Of a DNA stretch of 60,495 nt, positions 16,599 through 24,281 are shown piece by piece. Made by a program: the position numbers and the translations under genes. The notes under the pieces are model-generated. The model did no database searches. It was not told the DNA's origin and saw nothing but the letters and a program-made list of their open reading frames with translations. The DNA lies in contig CAYOFP010000012.1 in NCBI GenBank assembly GCA_964403505.1, positions 1 through 60,495 of the forward strand, in the 5' to 3' direction. This DNA is from CAKSEI01 sp964403505. GTDB taxonomy: Bacteria > Bacillota > Clostridia > Oscillospirales > CAG-272. Numbering within the stretch: the stretch's first letter is position 1; every line of letters starts with the position of its first letter.

Positions 16599-17123
16599 AT
16601 GGATCTGAGAGTTAAAAAAACACAAAAGAACATAAGAGAGGCTTTTTTGAGCCTTAGGGCAAAAAAGCCCCTTGAAAAAATAACTGTGAAGGAATTATGC
16701 GAGACAGCGCTGATCAATAAAACTACCTTTTACCTGCATTATCAGAGCATCTACGACCTGTCCGAGGCGATAGAGAATGAACTTATAGAGAGCTGCTTTG
16801 CCAACACATGCGATGAGGATATCAAGCATCCGGATAAAGTGGTGTTTGAGTTTTACCGTGCCTTTTCCGAGCAGAGAGGACTGTTTCGCATCCTATTCTC
16901 AAGCGACCGCATAGAGTATCTTGCAAAAAAAACGAACTCTTTCATAAAGGAACGCATTTTCCGGATGTACCCGTCCCTGAAAGACGATATGGAATTCAAT
17001 ATTCGCCTGACCGCCATAATGTACGGCTGCTTCTGGGCATATTCGGAATATAAGGACAGAGACATCGCCGATGTGATCCACCGCCTGTCTAAGATAGCGA
17101 AAGAGATTGTGATTATCGAATAA
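16599..17123 (+). CDS. TetR/AcrR family transcriptional regulator
   Basis: A 174-residue regulator. The N-terminal helix-turn-helix spans about residues 8-55: NIREAFLSLRAKKPLEKITV, then KELCETALINKTTFYLHY, the recognition helix with the family's TFYLHY/TFY-YF ending. The C-terminal ligand domain is unrecognisable in detail. It is divergent from the acyl-CoA ligase/DegV operon, so it plausibly represses that operon in response to an acyl ligand, as FadR/FabT-like TetR proteins do. The site before ATG 16599 is poor, so translation is likely low. A bidirectional terminator starts at its stop codon. Confidence 0.85.
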   Translation: MDLRVKKTQKNIREAFLSLRAKKPLEKITVKELCETALINKTTFYLHYQSIYDLSEAIENELIESCFANTCDEDIKHPDKVVFEFYRAFSEQRGLFRILFSSDRIEYLAKKTNSFIKERIFRMYPSLKDDMEFNIRLTAIMYGCFWAYSEYKDRDIADVIHRLSKIAKEIVIIE

Positions 17124-17156
17124 AAAAGATGAACGTAACCCGTTCATCTTTTTTAT
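17123..17156. terminator. Bidirectional terminator between tetR-type and capA-type genes
   Basis: AAAAAAGATGAACG (17123-17136), loop TAACC, CGTTCATCTTTTTT (17142-17155). A-rich and T-rich flanks serve both convergent genes. Confidence 0.9.
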
Positions 17157-18496
17157 CTGTAAAATTTCGGCAGGTATTTATTATCCACCGCATCATGGAC
17201 GCGCTTGATTAGGTCGTCGTACGTGAAGCTGCGGTCGATTTGTGCGCCGTGCTTGCTGATCAGATCCTTCGGATAATCCTCGAGCGTGTATACCGCTAAA
17301 TTATACGGGAAACTCGTGCTTCCGTTGCCGTAGTCTATTTTTTCATATTGACACATCGTCGGTATGAGCATAGGGTTTTCCACCCTTGTGCCGTTAGCGT
17401 CCTTGACGATATCAAATGTGGCGATGCCGCCGACCATGAGATCGTAATACAGCATGGTGGATATCAAGTTGCCGAGTGAATAGTAGCATAGAGTCTCGTG
17501 AGAGCCGTCCGAGCTTTTGATATACTCAACGGGCTGCAGCGTGTGCGAGTGTGTTCCGATGATGACGTCCACCTCGCAGTCAGCGAGTATCTGCGCCGCT
17601 TTTTTCTGCGAATCATCGACCGGGATCGCAGAGTCGGTGCCCCAGTGCATCGAGGCGATAACGATGTCGCCCATTTGCTTTGCGAGTGCCGCCTGGCGGA
17701 TGATATCCCCCTGGTCGATATACGGGATCCACATATCCGAGCTTGCATCCAATACATATCCGTTTGTGCCGTATGTGTAGGATAGCCAGGCGATCTTTAT
17801 CCCGTTTTTCTCCGTTACCCGTATGTTGTCAAAGTCGCTTTCGGTAAATGCTCCGAGCAGAGTGACATTTTTTGTTTTCCAATATGCGACACTCTGTGAA
17901 AGACCCTTCGTCCCCATATCCAGCATATGATTGGTGGCGATATTGACTATATCAAAGCCGAGATCGACGAGGGTATCTCCGTTTTCTCTCGGGGTGTTGA
18001 ATGAGGGATAACCCGACGGCGCTCCCTCTGCCATGGGCGTTTCCTGATTGATATATGCAAGGTCCGCTTTTGCTATAATATCGGCAACTCCTGCGTACAT
18101 GTCCTTGAAGTTATATTTTTCGCCGTCCTTCGCTCTGTTTTGTGCGTCCCGGAAAATCCCCTCATGGATCAGGTTGTCGCCGCAGGCGATCAATGATATT
18201 TTCCCGGTGCGATCAGCCTCGGACGGTTGATCTGACGGCGGTGTATTGGTTATTCCTGACGGCACGGGCGGGGCTGTTTCGAGAGTCGAGAATATCTCGT
18301 CGGGATCTTTATATCCGCTGTTATGCTTTAAGATCAGGACTGTTGCGAGTATAACGACTGCGAATACTATGATAAGAAAAAATACAGTTTTGATACGTTT
18401 TTTTCTGCGCTCTGCCATTTGTTTTGCACGACGGCGTGCGAGTGCACGTTCGTATTGTTCACGTGTCATACGTGGTCTTTGCGGTTGATGATTCAT
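17153..18496 (-). CDS. CapA family membrane-anchored metallophosphatase-like protein
   Basis: A 447-residue protein. A basic N-terminus (about 1-36, rich in Arg/Lys) precedes one membrane segment (about 37-57), with the rest outside. The CapA/PgsA fold is shown by SLIACGDNLIHEGI, AYINQETPMAEG, VNIATNHMLDMG, VIASMHWGTD and VIIGTHSHTLQPVEY. These resemble calcineurin-type phosphoesterase metal ligands. CapA proteins take part in poly-gamma-glutamate or wall polymer metabolism, but most clostridial copies have no proven role. It follows ylbJ and a small Cys-rich gene on the same strand, directly after the latter's stop. A second CapA lipoprotein is at 57.4 kb. Confidence 0.87.
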   Translation of the reverse strand: MNHQPQRPRMTREQYERALARRRAKQMAERRKKRIKTVFFLIIVFAVVILATVLILKHNSGYKDPDEIFSTLETAPPVPSGITNTPPSDQPSEADRTGKISLIACGDNLIHEGIFRDAQNRAKDGEKYNFKDMYAGVADIIAKADLAYINQETPMAEGAPSGYPSFNTPRENGDTLVDLGFDIVNIATNHMLDMGTKGLSQSVAYWKTKNVTLLGAFTESDFDNIRVTEKNGIKIAWLSYTYGTNGYVLDASSDMWIPYIDQGDIIRQAALAKQMGDIVIASMHWGTDSAIPVDDSQKKAAQILADCEVDVIIGTHSHTLQPVEYIKSSDGSHETLCYYSLGNLISTMLYYDLMVGGIATFDIVKDANGTRVENPMLIPTMCQYEKIDYGNGSTSFPYNLAVYTLEDYPKDLISKHGAQIDRSFTYDDLIKRVHDAVDNKYLPKFYR

Positions 18497-18700
18497 TTAT
18501 ATTTTCATATCCTCCATGCTTGGCAGCGGTATATCTGCCGCCCTCTCGGGTATGCGCTTCAGCGGATCGTAGGCAAAACGCTTACAGCGGTATGATTTTT
18601 TGACGATTCCTTTGCTTTTGCAGAGGACATTTTCCTCGTCCTGTATGCGGATGGCGTTTTCACACATATCACATACTTTTGTAATTTCTGTATTTTTCAT
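18497..18700 (-). CDS. Small Cys-rich protein, zinc-ribbon-like, unknown function
   Basis: A 67-residue protein that I do not recognise. It has four cysteines spaced CDMC, then about 14 residues, Cys, then about 11 residues, Cys (VLCKSKGIVKKSYRCKRF), which could bind one zinc. The rest is charged and ends with an acidic tail. I place the start at ATG 18700 because GGAGCAGGAT precedes it; a longer frame from 18727 has no ribosome site. Its stop abuts the start of the CapA gene, so the two are coupled. The gene sits between ylbJ and capA, which suggests sporulation or envelope work. Confidence 0.6.
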   Translation of the reverse strand: MKNTEITKVCDMCENAIRIQDEENVLCKSKGIVKKSYRCKRFAYDPLKRIPERAADIPLPSMEDMKI

Positions 18701-18756
18701 ATCCTGCTCCGTTTTCGGTATTCGCATTATATTATACTACATAAATCCCGTTTTTT

Positions 18757-19692
18757 CTATACATTTATAAAAAAAAGCGAATATATCACGGCGAGCAGGG
18801 TGCAAATAAGCGCACCGAGGGACTTTGCGAGTATGTATTTTCCGATCGATAATCCCTCGGGAATAAGAAAAGCGGCGCTTTGCGCGTGAACGCACACTCC
18901 CGACCAGCCGACGGCAAATGCGCACAGGATAAATGCACCGCTTCCGCCGAGCGATGCGGCAAATGAAGTCCCTGCGGTCACCTCTGTCACCGCCGCAATA
19001 GCGGTTTTTATGTATTCATTTTCCGAGAGGGAAAAAAGACATCGCACAAGCACCGAGAAAAATACCACAAAACCGCATACAGTCAGCGTCGCCGTGACGG
19101 AATCGTGTATGGCAGCGGTGAGATCGGGGGTGAAACGAACGGTACGGCGCTTTGCCTCGGTGCTTCTGTTTTTATTTGCAGACAGTATCACGCCGAGAAT
19201 AACGGCGGATATTACCTCTATGAGATATAATGCGCACCCGAGGCTATAATCGCCCAGGAACGAACCCACCCCTGCGATAACGAAGGCAGGACCCGTGTTA
19301 TTGCAGAAGGCGCATAACCTCTGCGCTTCGTCCTTGTCGCATATGCCCTCCCGGTACAGGGCGACTGCGGTCTTCGCGCCGACGGGAAATCCTGCGATCA
19401 GGCCGATGACGAATGCGGCCGCACCGCCGCCGTTGATCGCAAACAGCCGTGAAAACGGCTTTTGCGTTCGTTTACCGATAAAAAGGGCGAGTCCCGACGA
19501 GACTGTGAGCGATGAGATGACCATATACGGAAAAAGCGAGGGGATAACGGTTTTGTAGCAGGTGAGAAGCGCATCTTTTGCAGCGCCCGATGCGATGGCA
19601 GGGTCTTTCAGTAAGAAAGCGGCAAAAAAGATGATCGCGCACCATGTGAGTGCGGCACAGTATTTCAATTTTGATGTATTTATTTTTATCAT
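18757..19692 (-). CDS. ylbJ: Sporulation integral membrane protein YlbJ-like
   Basis: A 311-residue membrane protein with about eight hydrophobic segments and a nucleoside-recognition (Gate) type fold. The YlbJ signatures are SLFPYMVISSL, IAGFPVGAKTAVALYREGICDKDEAQRLCAFCNNTGPAF (given here in its recognisable order) and a late GVCVHAQS segment. YlbJ is needed in the mother cell for dipicolinic acid uptake or spore formation in Bacillus. I place the start at ATG 19692; a longer frame to 19878 has a hydrophilic, unconserved extension read antisense to the yqfC start. The ribosome site is weak. The gene is divergent from yqfC, another sporulation gene, so both could share a mother-cell promoter region. 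Confidence 0.86.
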   Translation of the reverse strand: MIKINTSKLKYCAALTWCAIIFFAAFLLKDPAIASGAAKDALLTCYKTVIPSLFPYMVISSLTVSSGLALFIGKRTQKPFSRLFAINGGGAAAFVIGLIAGFPVGAKTAVALYREGICDKDEAQRLCAFCNNTGPAFVIAGVGSFLGDYSLGCALYLIEVISAVILGVILSANKNRSTEAKRRTVRFTPDLTAAIHDSVTATLTVCGFVVFFSVLVRCLFSLSENEYIKTAIAAVTEVTAGTSFAASLGGSGAFILCAFAVGWSGVCVHAQSAAFLIPEGLSIGKYILAKSLGALICTLLAVIYSLFFINV

Positions 19693-19776
19693 CTCGCATA
19701 GTAGTTTAAGGCGGCACGGCACAATTTGCGGTCGTAGCCTTAATACATTATACTTTTGTTTTTTCGGTGGTATTCG

Positions 19777-20046
19777 GTGAAGAGAAATTTGCTTGGCAAA
19801 GTGATTGGACGGGCGGCGGATGCCGCGTGCATGGTATCGTCGTTTGAGATGGTATCCTGCGGCGATATGCTCATTCACGGCGCAAAAAAGGTCATAGAAT
19901 ATGAGAATACGAGGATCGTTCTGCGCCTGTGCGATCTGCGCCTGACTATCTCGGGCGAGGGGCTGACGATGAAAAGCTATTATAACGGAACGGTGCGTGT
20001 ATGCGGCATGATAAGGACGGTGGATTTTGAAGACAAGCGTAATTGA
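19777..20046 (+). CDS. yqfC: Sporulation protein YqfC (YabP/YqfC family)
   Basis: An 89-residue YabP-fold protein: SCGDMLIHGAKKVIEYENTRIVLRL, then ISGEGLTMKSYYNGTVRVCGMI. In Bacillus yqfC is a sigma-E-dependent gene next to yqfD. I place the start at GTG 19777, behind CGGTGG. The upstream DNA shows AATACATT (19742-19749) about 14 bases after ACAATTT, which loosely resembles a sigma-E promoter; this is only suggestive. The last 20 bases overlap yqfD. It is the first gene of an eight-gene overlapping run. Confidence 0.85.
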   Translation: MKRNLLGKVIGRAADAACMVSSFEMVSCGDMLIHGAKKVIEYENTRIVLRLCDLRLTISGEGLTMKSYYNGTVRVCGMIRTVDFEDKRN

Positions 20047-21250
20047 GAAGATAGCAAATTATATTTACGGATATTGTACCGTTCGCATTTCGGGATATGC
20101 TGAGCGTGCGCTCTCGTCTTTGCTCACGTCGGGCATAAACTATTGGGGGCTGTACCGTGATGGGGATCATATCATTTTATCCCTGCCGCAAAGGCAGTAT
20201 AAGAGCCTTGTGCGTGTTCTCGAGGACAGCTCATGCAGGGTAGACGGGGTGATAACCCGCGGAGCGACGGCGACCGTACGGAGGCATTTCCGTCCCGGGA
20301 TCATCGTAGGGGCGCTTATCTTTTGCGCCGTGCTATTTTTTTCCACTTGCTTTATATGGGATATATCCGTCACGGGCAATTCGACCATGACCGAGTGGGA
20401 GATAATTGAGAGTCTCGATGCGTACGGTGTGAGATACGGCGCTTTTATCCCCTCGCTCGACCTCGAGAAGATTTGCATTGACTATGCGCATGATTCTGAT
20501 GATATTTCGTGGTTTTCCGTAAATATGTCCGGCACATGCGCAGATGTCGTTGTGCGTGAACGACGGGATAATGACAACACATGGCAGAGTGACACGCCGT
20601 CAAATATCATAGCGGCAGAGGACGGACAGATAAGGCGCTTCTGTGTGTGGAGCGGCGAATCGCTTATGCAGATCGGTCAGGTGGTGAAAAAGGGGGATGT
20701 CCTCATTTCGGGCGTGAACGATATCGTCAATTATATGTCAAAAGAGGTATACGGTTATGCGCTCGACCGCTCTTACGGGAGCGTATATGCCGAGGTGCAT
20801 CGGACGTATACGGTCGAAATACCGCTTGATCACGAGGAGAAAACCTATACAGGGCGGCAATTTACCGAAAAAAACTATAAATTTTTCACGAAAGCGCTGA
20901 AAACTTTCGGAAATAGTGGAAAAAAAGACGGTTTTTATGATAAAATAGAAAGTAAAGACAGAGTGATGCTTTTCGATACCTTAAAGCTTCCGATCTTCCG
21001 CACGGTCACGGTGTATAAGGAATATGAGAGCAATGTGATACCGATAAGCGAAGAGCAGGCATCACTTCTTGCAGAGGCAAAGATGATGAAGTTGCTTGCA
21101 GACGAGCTTGCGGGATGCGAGCTTGAGAAGAGGACTTTTTCGGGCGAGGTAAAGGACGGCGTTTATATCCTGACGTGCGACGTATACTGCATTGCGGATA
21201 TAGCCAAAGAAGTGGAGATATATCATGGCACAGAAAACGGTGAGAACTGA
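20027..21250 (+). CDS. yqfD: Sporulation protein YqfD
   Basis: A 407-residue protein with one membrane segment at about residues 88-108 (IIVGALIFCAVLFFSTCFIWDI). A short cytoplasmic N-terminal domain lies before it and a long outside part follows, as in YqfD of Bacillus and clostridia. The ISVTGNSTMTEWEIIESLDAYGVRYGAFIPSLD region recalls a POTRA-like fold; the VVKKGDVLISG motif recalls a hammerhead lipoyl-like turn. It is a mother-cell sporulation protein of unclear mechanism. TTG 20027 is the likely start, behind a GGTGG in the overlapping yqfC end. It overlaps phoH by 26 bases. Confidence 0.88.
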   Translation: MKTSVIEKIANYIYGYCTVRISGYAERALSSLLTSGINYWGLYRDGDHIILSLPQRQYKSLVRVLEDSSCRVDGVITRGATATVRRHFRPGIIVGALIFCAVLFFSTCFIWDISVTGNSTMTEWEIIESLDAYGVRYGAFIPSLDLEKICIDYAHDSDDISWFSVNMSGTCADVVVRERRDNDNTWQSDTPSNIIAAEDGQIRRFCVWSGESLMQIGQVVKKGDVLISGVNDIVNYMSKEVYGYALDRSYGSVYAEVHRTYTVEIPLDHEEKTYTGRQFTEKNYKFFTKALKTFGNSGKKDGFYDKIESKDRVMLFDTLKLPIFRTVTVYKEYESNVIPISEEQASLLAEAKMMKLLADELAGCELEKRTFSGEVKDGVYILTCDVYCIADIAKEVEIYHGTENGEN

Positions 21251-22196
21251 CAGTATAGAGGAAACGACCGAGATATTCGGCGCACTTGATGCCAATATTA
21301 AAAAAATAGAATCGGCCTACGGCACACAGGTAGTGAACCGTGAGGGTGCGATCGTCATCAGTGGCGAGGAAAAGAGCGTAGAGCGCACGGCAAAGGCGAT
21401 CGAGTATTTGAAGCACATCGTGCAGATCAACGGGAGCGTTACCGAGCATAATGTGGATTATCTTATATCAATGACGGATGACGGCAGAGAGGAGGAGCTC
21501 GGCGAGCTTGACGATGACACCGTCTGCATCACGACAAAAGGTAAGCCGATCAAGGCAAAGACTGTCGGGCAGAAAAGATATGCGGACCTCATAAAGAAAA
21601 ATACCGTCATTGTGGGCGTTGGTCCTGCCGGAACGGGAAAGACGTTTCTCGCTGTGGGCATGGCGGTGACGGCGCTCCGCTCAAAGGCGGTTGAGCGCAT
21701 CATCCTCACCCGTCCTGCGATAGAGGCAGGCGAGAATCTCGGGTACCTGCCGGGTGACTTACAGAGTAAGATAGACCCGTATCTTCGTCCGCTTTACGAT
21801 GCGCTGTATGAGATGTTGGGCGTCGAGACTACGGCGAAGTATATCGAGCGAGGGGTGATAGAGATAGCCCCGCTTGCATATATGAGGGGACGTACCCTTG
21901 ATAACTCGTTTATCATCCTTGACGAAGCGCAGAATACAACGCCCGAGCAGATGAAGATGTTTTTGACCCGTCTCGGAAATAATTCTAGGGCGGTGGTCAC
22001 GGGAGACCTGACCCAGACCGACCTGCCGCACGGCAAAAAGAGCGGCCTTTCCGATGCGATCCCCGTCCTTGAGGGAATCGACGGTATCGCTATCCATCAT
22101 TTTACCGACCGTGATGTCGTAAGGCATAAATTGGTACAGAGGATCATCCTTGCATACGAGAGACGGGATAAAGAGAAGAGGGACAGAAAAAAATGA
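21225..22196 (+). CDS. phoH: PhoH family ATPase/RNA-binding protein
   Basis: A 323-residue PhoH/PhoL protein. The Walker A is VGPAGTGKTFLAV (P-loop residues 133-140) and the Walker B is FIILDEAQNTTPEQ. The conserved RPAIEAGENLGYLPGDLQ and VTGDLTQTDLP follow, with DRDVVRHKLVQ at the end. The family consists of cytosolic ATPases linked to rRNA and ribosome maturation with YbeY, whose gene follows with a 4-base overlap. A GTGGAG site lies in the end of yqfD before ATG 21225. In Bacillus a pgpH (7TM-HD) gene usually lies between phoH and ybeY; it is absent here. Confidence 0.93.
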   Translation: MAQKTVRTDSIEETTEIFGALDANIKKIESAYGTQVVNREGAIVISGEEKSVERTAKAIEYLKHIVQINGSVTEHNVDYLISMTDDGREEELGELDDDTVCITTKGKPIKAKTVGQKRYADLIKKNTVIVGVGPAGTGKTFLAVGMAVTALRSKAVERIILTRPAIEAGENLGYLPGDLQSKIDPYLRPLYDALYEMLGVETTAKYIERGVIEIAPLAYMRGRTLDNSFIILDEAQNTTPEQMKMFLTRLGNNSRAVVTGDLTQTDLPHGKKSGLSDAIPVLEGIDGIAIHHFTDRDVVRHKLVQRIILAYERRDKEKRDRKK

Positions 22197-22645
22197 ACAG
22201 GATCTATATTCATAAGGACGAAAAAAACATAGAGGTGACGGGCGCTCTGCGCGCGCTCATCAAGCGGGCCATCAACGGAGCGCTGAGGTGCGAGGAGTTC
22301 GGAAAGGACGCCGAGGTATCGGTGACTTTGTGCGATGATGAAAAGATACATGAGTTGAATCTTCAGTACCGTGATAAGGACACAGCGACCGACGTGCTGT
22401 CATTTCCGATGTTCGATGAGACGGACGATGATATCGCCGTGCTAGGCGATATCGTGATCTCGCTTGAGCGTGCGACAGCACAGGCAGAGGAATACGGGCA
22501 CAGCTTTGAGAGGGAAGTTGCGTTTTTGTGCGTTCACTCGGTTCTGCACCTGCTCGGCTATGACCACGAAACCGGGAAAGAAGACGAAAAAGAAATGTTC
22601 GCCCATCAGGATGCGATAATGGATTATTTGGAGATAAAGAGATGA
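22193..22645 (+). CDS. ybeY: rRNA maturation endoribonuclease YbeY
   Basis: A 150-residue zinc enzyme for 16S rRNA 3' maturation and ribosome quality control. The three metal histidines lie in HSVLHLLGYDHE, the YbeY form of HxxxHxxxxxH (the commoner text is HGxLHLxGYDH; Ser replaces Gly here). The upstream block LQYRDKDTATDVLSFPM is also typical. It starts inside the phoH stop (ATGA overlap) and ends inside the era start. The dgkA and cdd genes that often sit between ybeY and era are missing. Confidence 0.93.
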   Translation: MNRIYIHKDEKNIEVTGALRALIKRAINGALRCEEFGKDAEVSVTLCDDEKIHELNLQYRDKDTATDVLSFPMFDETDDDIAVLGDIVISLERATAQAEEYGHSFEREVAFLCVHSVLHLLGYDHETGKEDEKEMFAHQDAIMDYLEIKR

Positions 22646-23532
22646 AAAGAACAGGATTTATAGCAATTCTCGGCAGGCCGAACGTCGGCAAAAGCACACT
22701 TCTCAACGCCATCCTCGGCGAGAAGATAGCGATCGTATCGAAAAAGCCGCAGACTACAAGAAACCGTATCACGGGTATATTGAGCGAGGGCGAGGATCAG
22801 ATCGTATTTCTGGATACGCCCGGTATGCACACGCCGAAAAATCAGCTCGGCGGCTATATGGTAAAGGCGATAAATTCCGCAATAGGCGATGTGGATGCGG
22901 CGGTACTCGTTGTCGAGGCGGATAAAGCGCCCGGAGCGACCGAGCAGTTGATTATCGAAAAACTAAAAAAATCAGAGCTTCCCTGCGTGCTTGTCATAAA
23001 TAAGACTGACAGGACAAGCCCGGCGCGAGTCGGTCAGGCGATCGGCGAATATTCGGCGCTTTACGATTTCGCATCGGTCGTTCCCGTATCTGCAATGAAG
23101 GGAGACGGCGTGAGCATCGTTGTCGACGAATGCAGACCGTTTCTTTATGAGAGCGAGTGGCTTTTCCCGGACGATATCGTGACCGATCAGCCCGAGCGGC
23201 AGATCGTAGCCGAGACGATAAGGGAAAAGATCCTCCGCACAATGGATGAGGAGATCCCGCACGGCACGGCGGTCGTAATAGAGGAATTCAAGGAGAAGAA
23301 GGATCTGCTTTCCGTCCGTGCGACGATATATTGCGAGAGGGAGAGCCATAAACGGATCCTCATCGGAAAGGGCGGCTCGGCGCTCAAGACGATCGGCTCA
23401 TATGCACGCGAGGATCTCGAGAAATTTTTCGGGTGCAGGGTTTTCCTCGACCTTTGGGTAAAGGTAAAGGAAAACTGGCGTGACAGTAACTATAATATTT
23501 CCGATTTCGGGTTCAAAAAGGACGAGCTTTGA
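22642..23532 (+). CDS. era: Ribosome-assembly GTPase Era
   Basis: A 296-residue GTPase that binds the 16S rRNA 3' end in 30S assembly. The GTPase motifs are GRPNVGKST (residues 11-19), DTPGMHTPKNQLGGYM and VINKTD. The C-terminal KH domain contains KRILIGKGGSALKTIG, with the GKGG loop, and ends in the usual VFLDLWVKVKENWR. It has a 4-base overlap with ybeY before and recO after, a common functional grouping. Confidence 0.96.
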   Translation: MKRTGFIAILGRPNVGKSTLLNAILGEKIAIVSKKPQTTRNRITGILSEGEDQIVFLDTPGMHTPKNQLGGYMVKAINSAIGDVDAAVLVVEADKAPGATEQLIIEKLKKSELPCVLVINKTDRTSPARVGQAIGEYSALYDFASVVPVSAMKGDGVSIVVDECRPFLYESEWLFPDDIVTDQPERQIVAETIREKILRTMDEEIPHGTAVVIEEFKEKKDLLSVRATIYCERESHKRILIGKGGSALKTIGSYAREDLEKFFGCRVFLDLWVKVKENWRDSNYNISDFGFKKDEL

Positions 23533-24281
23533 GCGAAATTATATCCTGTAAGGGATTGGTAATAAGAGAAACATCCTATGGAGAGAGCGATAAATGCCTG
23601 ACGATCCTGACAGACAGTATCGGCAGTATCAGAGTCTTCTGTAAGGGCGCAAAAAGCTATAAAAGTAAGCTGCTCGTCTGTTCCCAACTGTTTTGTTACA
23701 GCGATATGGTCCTGTACGAAAAGGGGGATAGCTACTGGCTCAAAGAGGGCAGTCTGAATGAGAATTTTTTCGGCATACGTGACGATATCTCTACCTTTGC
23801 CCTTGCGCAGTATTTTCTCGATGTGGCGTGTGATATCACAAATGAGAATCAGAGGGACCCGGAGATTCTGCGTCTGCTTTTGAATACCCTTTATGTTTTG
23901 TCAAAAAAGAAAAAGGAGCTCTCGCTTGTGAAGGCGGTCTTTGAGATGCGTCTGTGCTCCCTGTGCGGATTTGCGCCCGACCTCGTCGGCTGCGCCGTGT
24001 GCGGAAAATATGAAGGCGAGCGGATGTATTTTGATATCCCGAACGGCGCTCTTTACTGCGACGCCCATGCGCACGGAGATATCAGAAAATCGCCCGTATC
24101 TCCGACGGCTCTGCACTCGCTTCGCTGGTCGGTTTTTTGTGATATGTCACGTCTTTTTTCATTTGATATCCCCGAGGCGGAGCGAAATGAGTTTTCGTTC
24201 ATTTCAGAAAGATATCTGCTCTGCCATCTTGACAGAACGTTCAAAACACTTGATTTTTACCATGAGGCTGAAGGATTATGA
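23529..24281 (+). CDS. recO: DNA repair protein RecO
   Basis: A 250-residue protein of the RecFOR pathway that loads RecA on SSB-covered DNA. It shows the N-terminal OB-fold (IRETSYGESDKCLTILTDS), a helical middle and the zinc site CSLCGFAPDLVGCAVCGK with four cysteines. The start is TTG 23529, overlapping the era stop (TTGA). It ends in a 4-base overlap with mutS2. The family is divergent, but context and zinc site make the call firm. Confidence 0.92.
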   Translation: MSEIISCKGLVIRETSYGESDKCLTILTDSIGSIRVFCKGAKSYKSKLLVCSQLFCYSDMVLYEKGDSYWLKEGSLNENFFGIRDDISTFALAQYFLDVACDITNENQRDPEILRLLLNTLYVLSKKKKELSLVKAVFEMRLCSLCGFAPDLVGCAVCGKYEGERMYFDIPNGALYCDAHAHGDIRKSPVSPTALHSLRWSVFCDMSRLFSFDIPEAERNEFSFISERYLLCHLDRTFKTLDFYHEAEGL

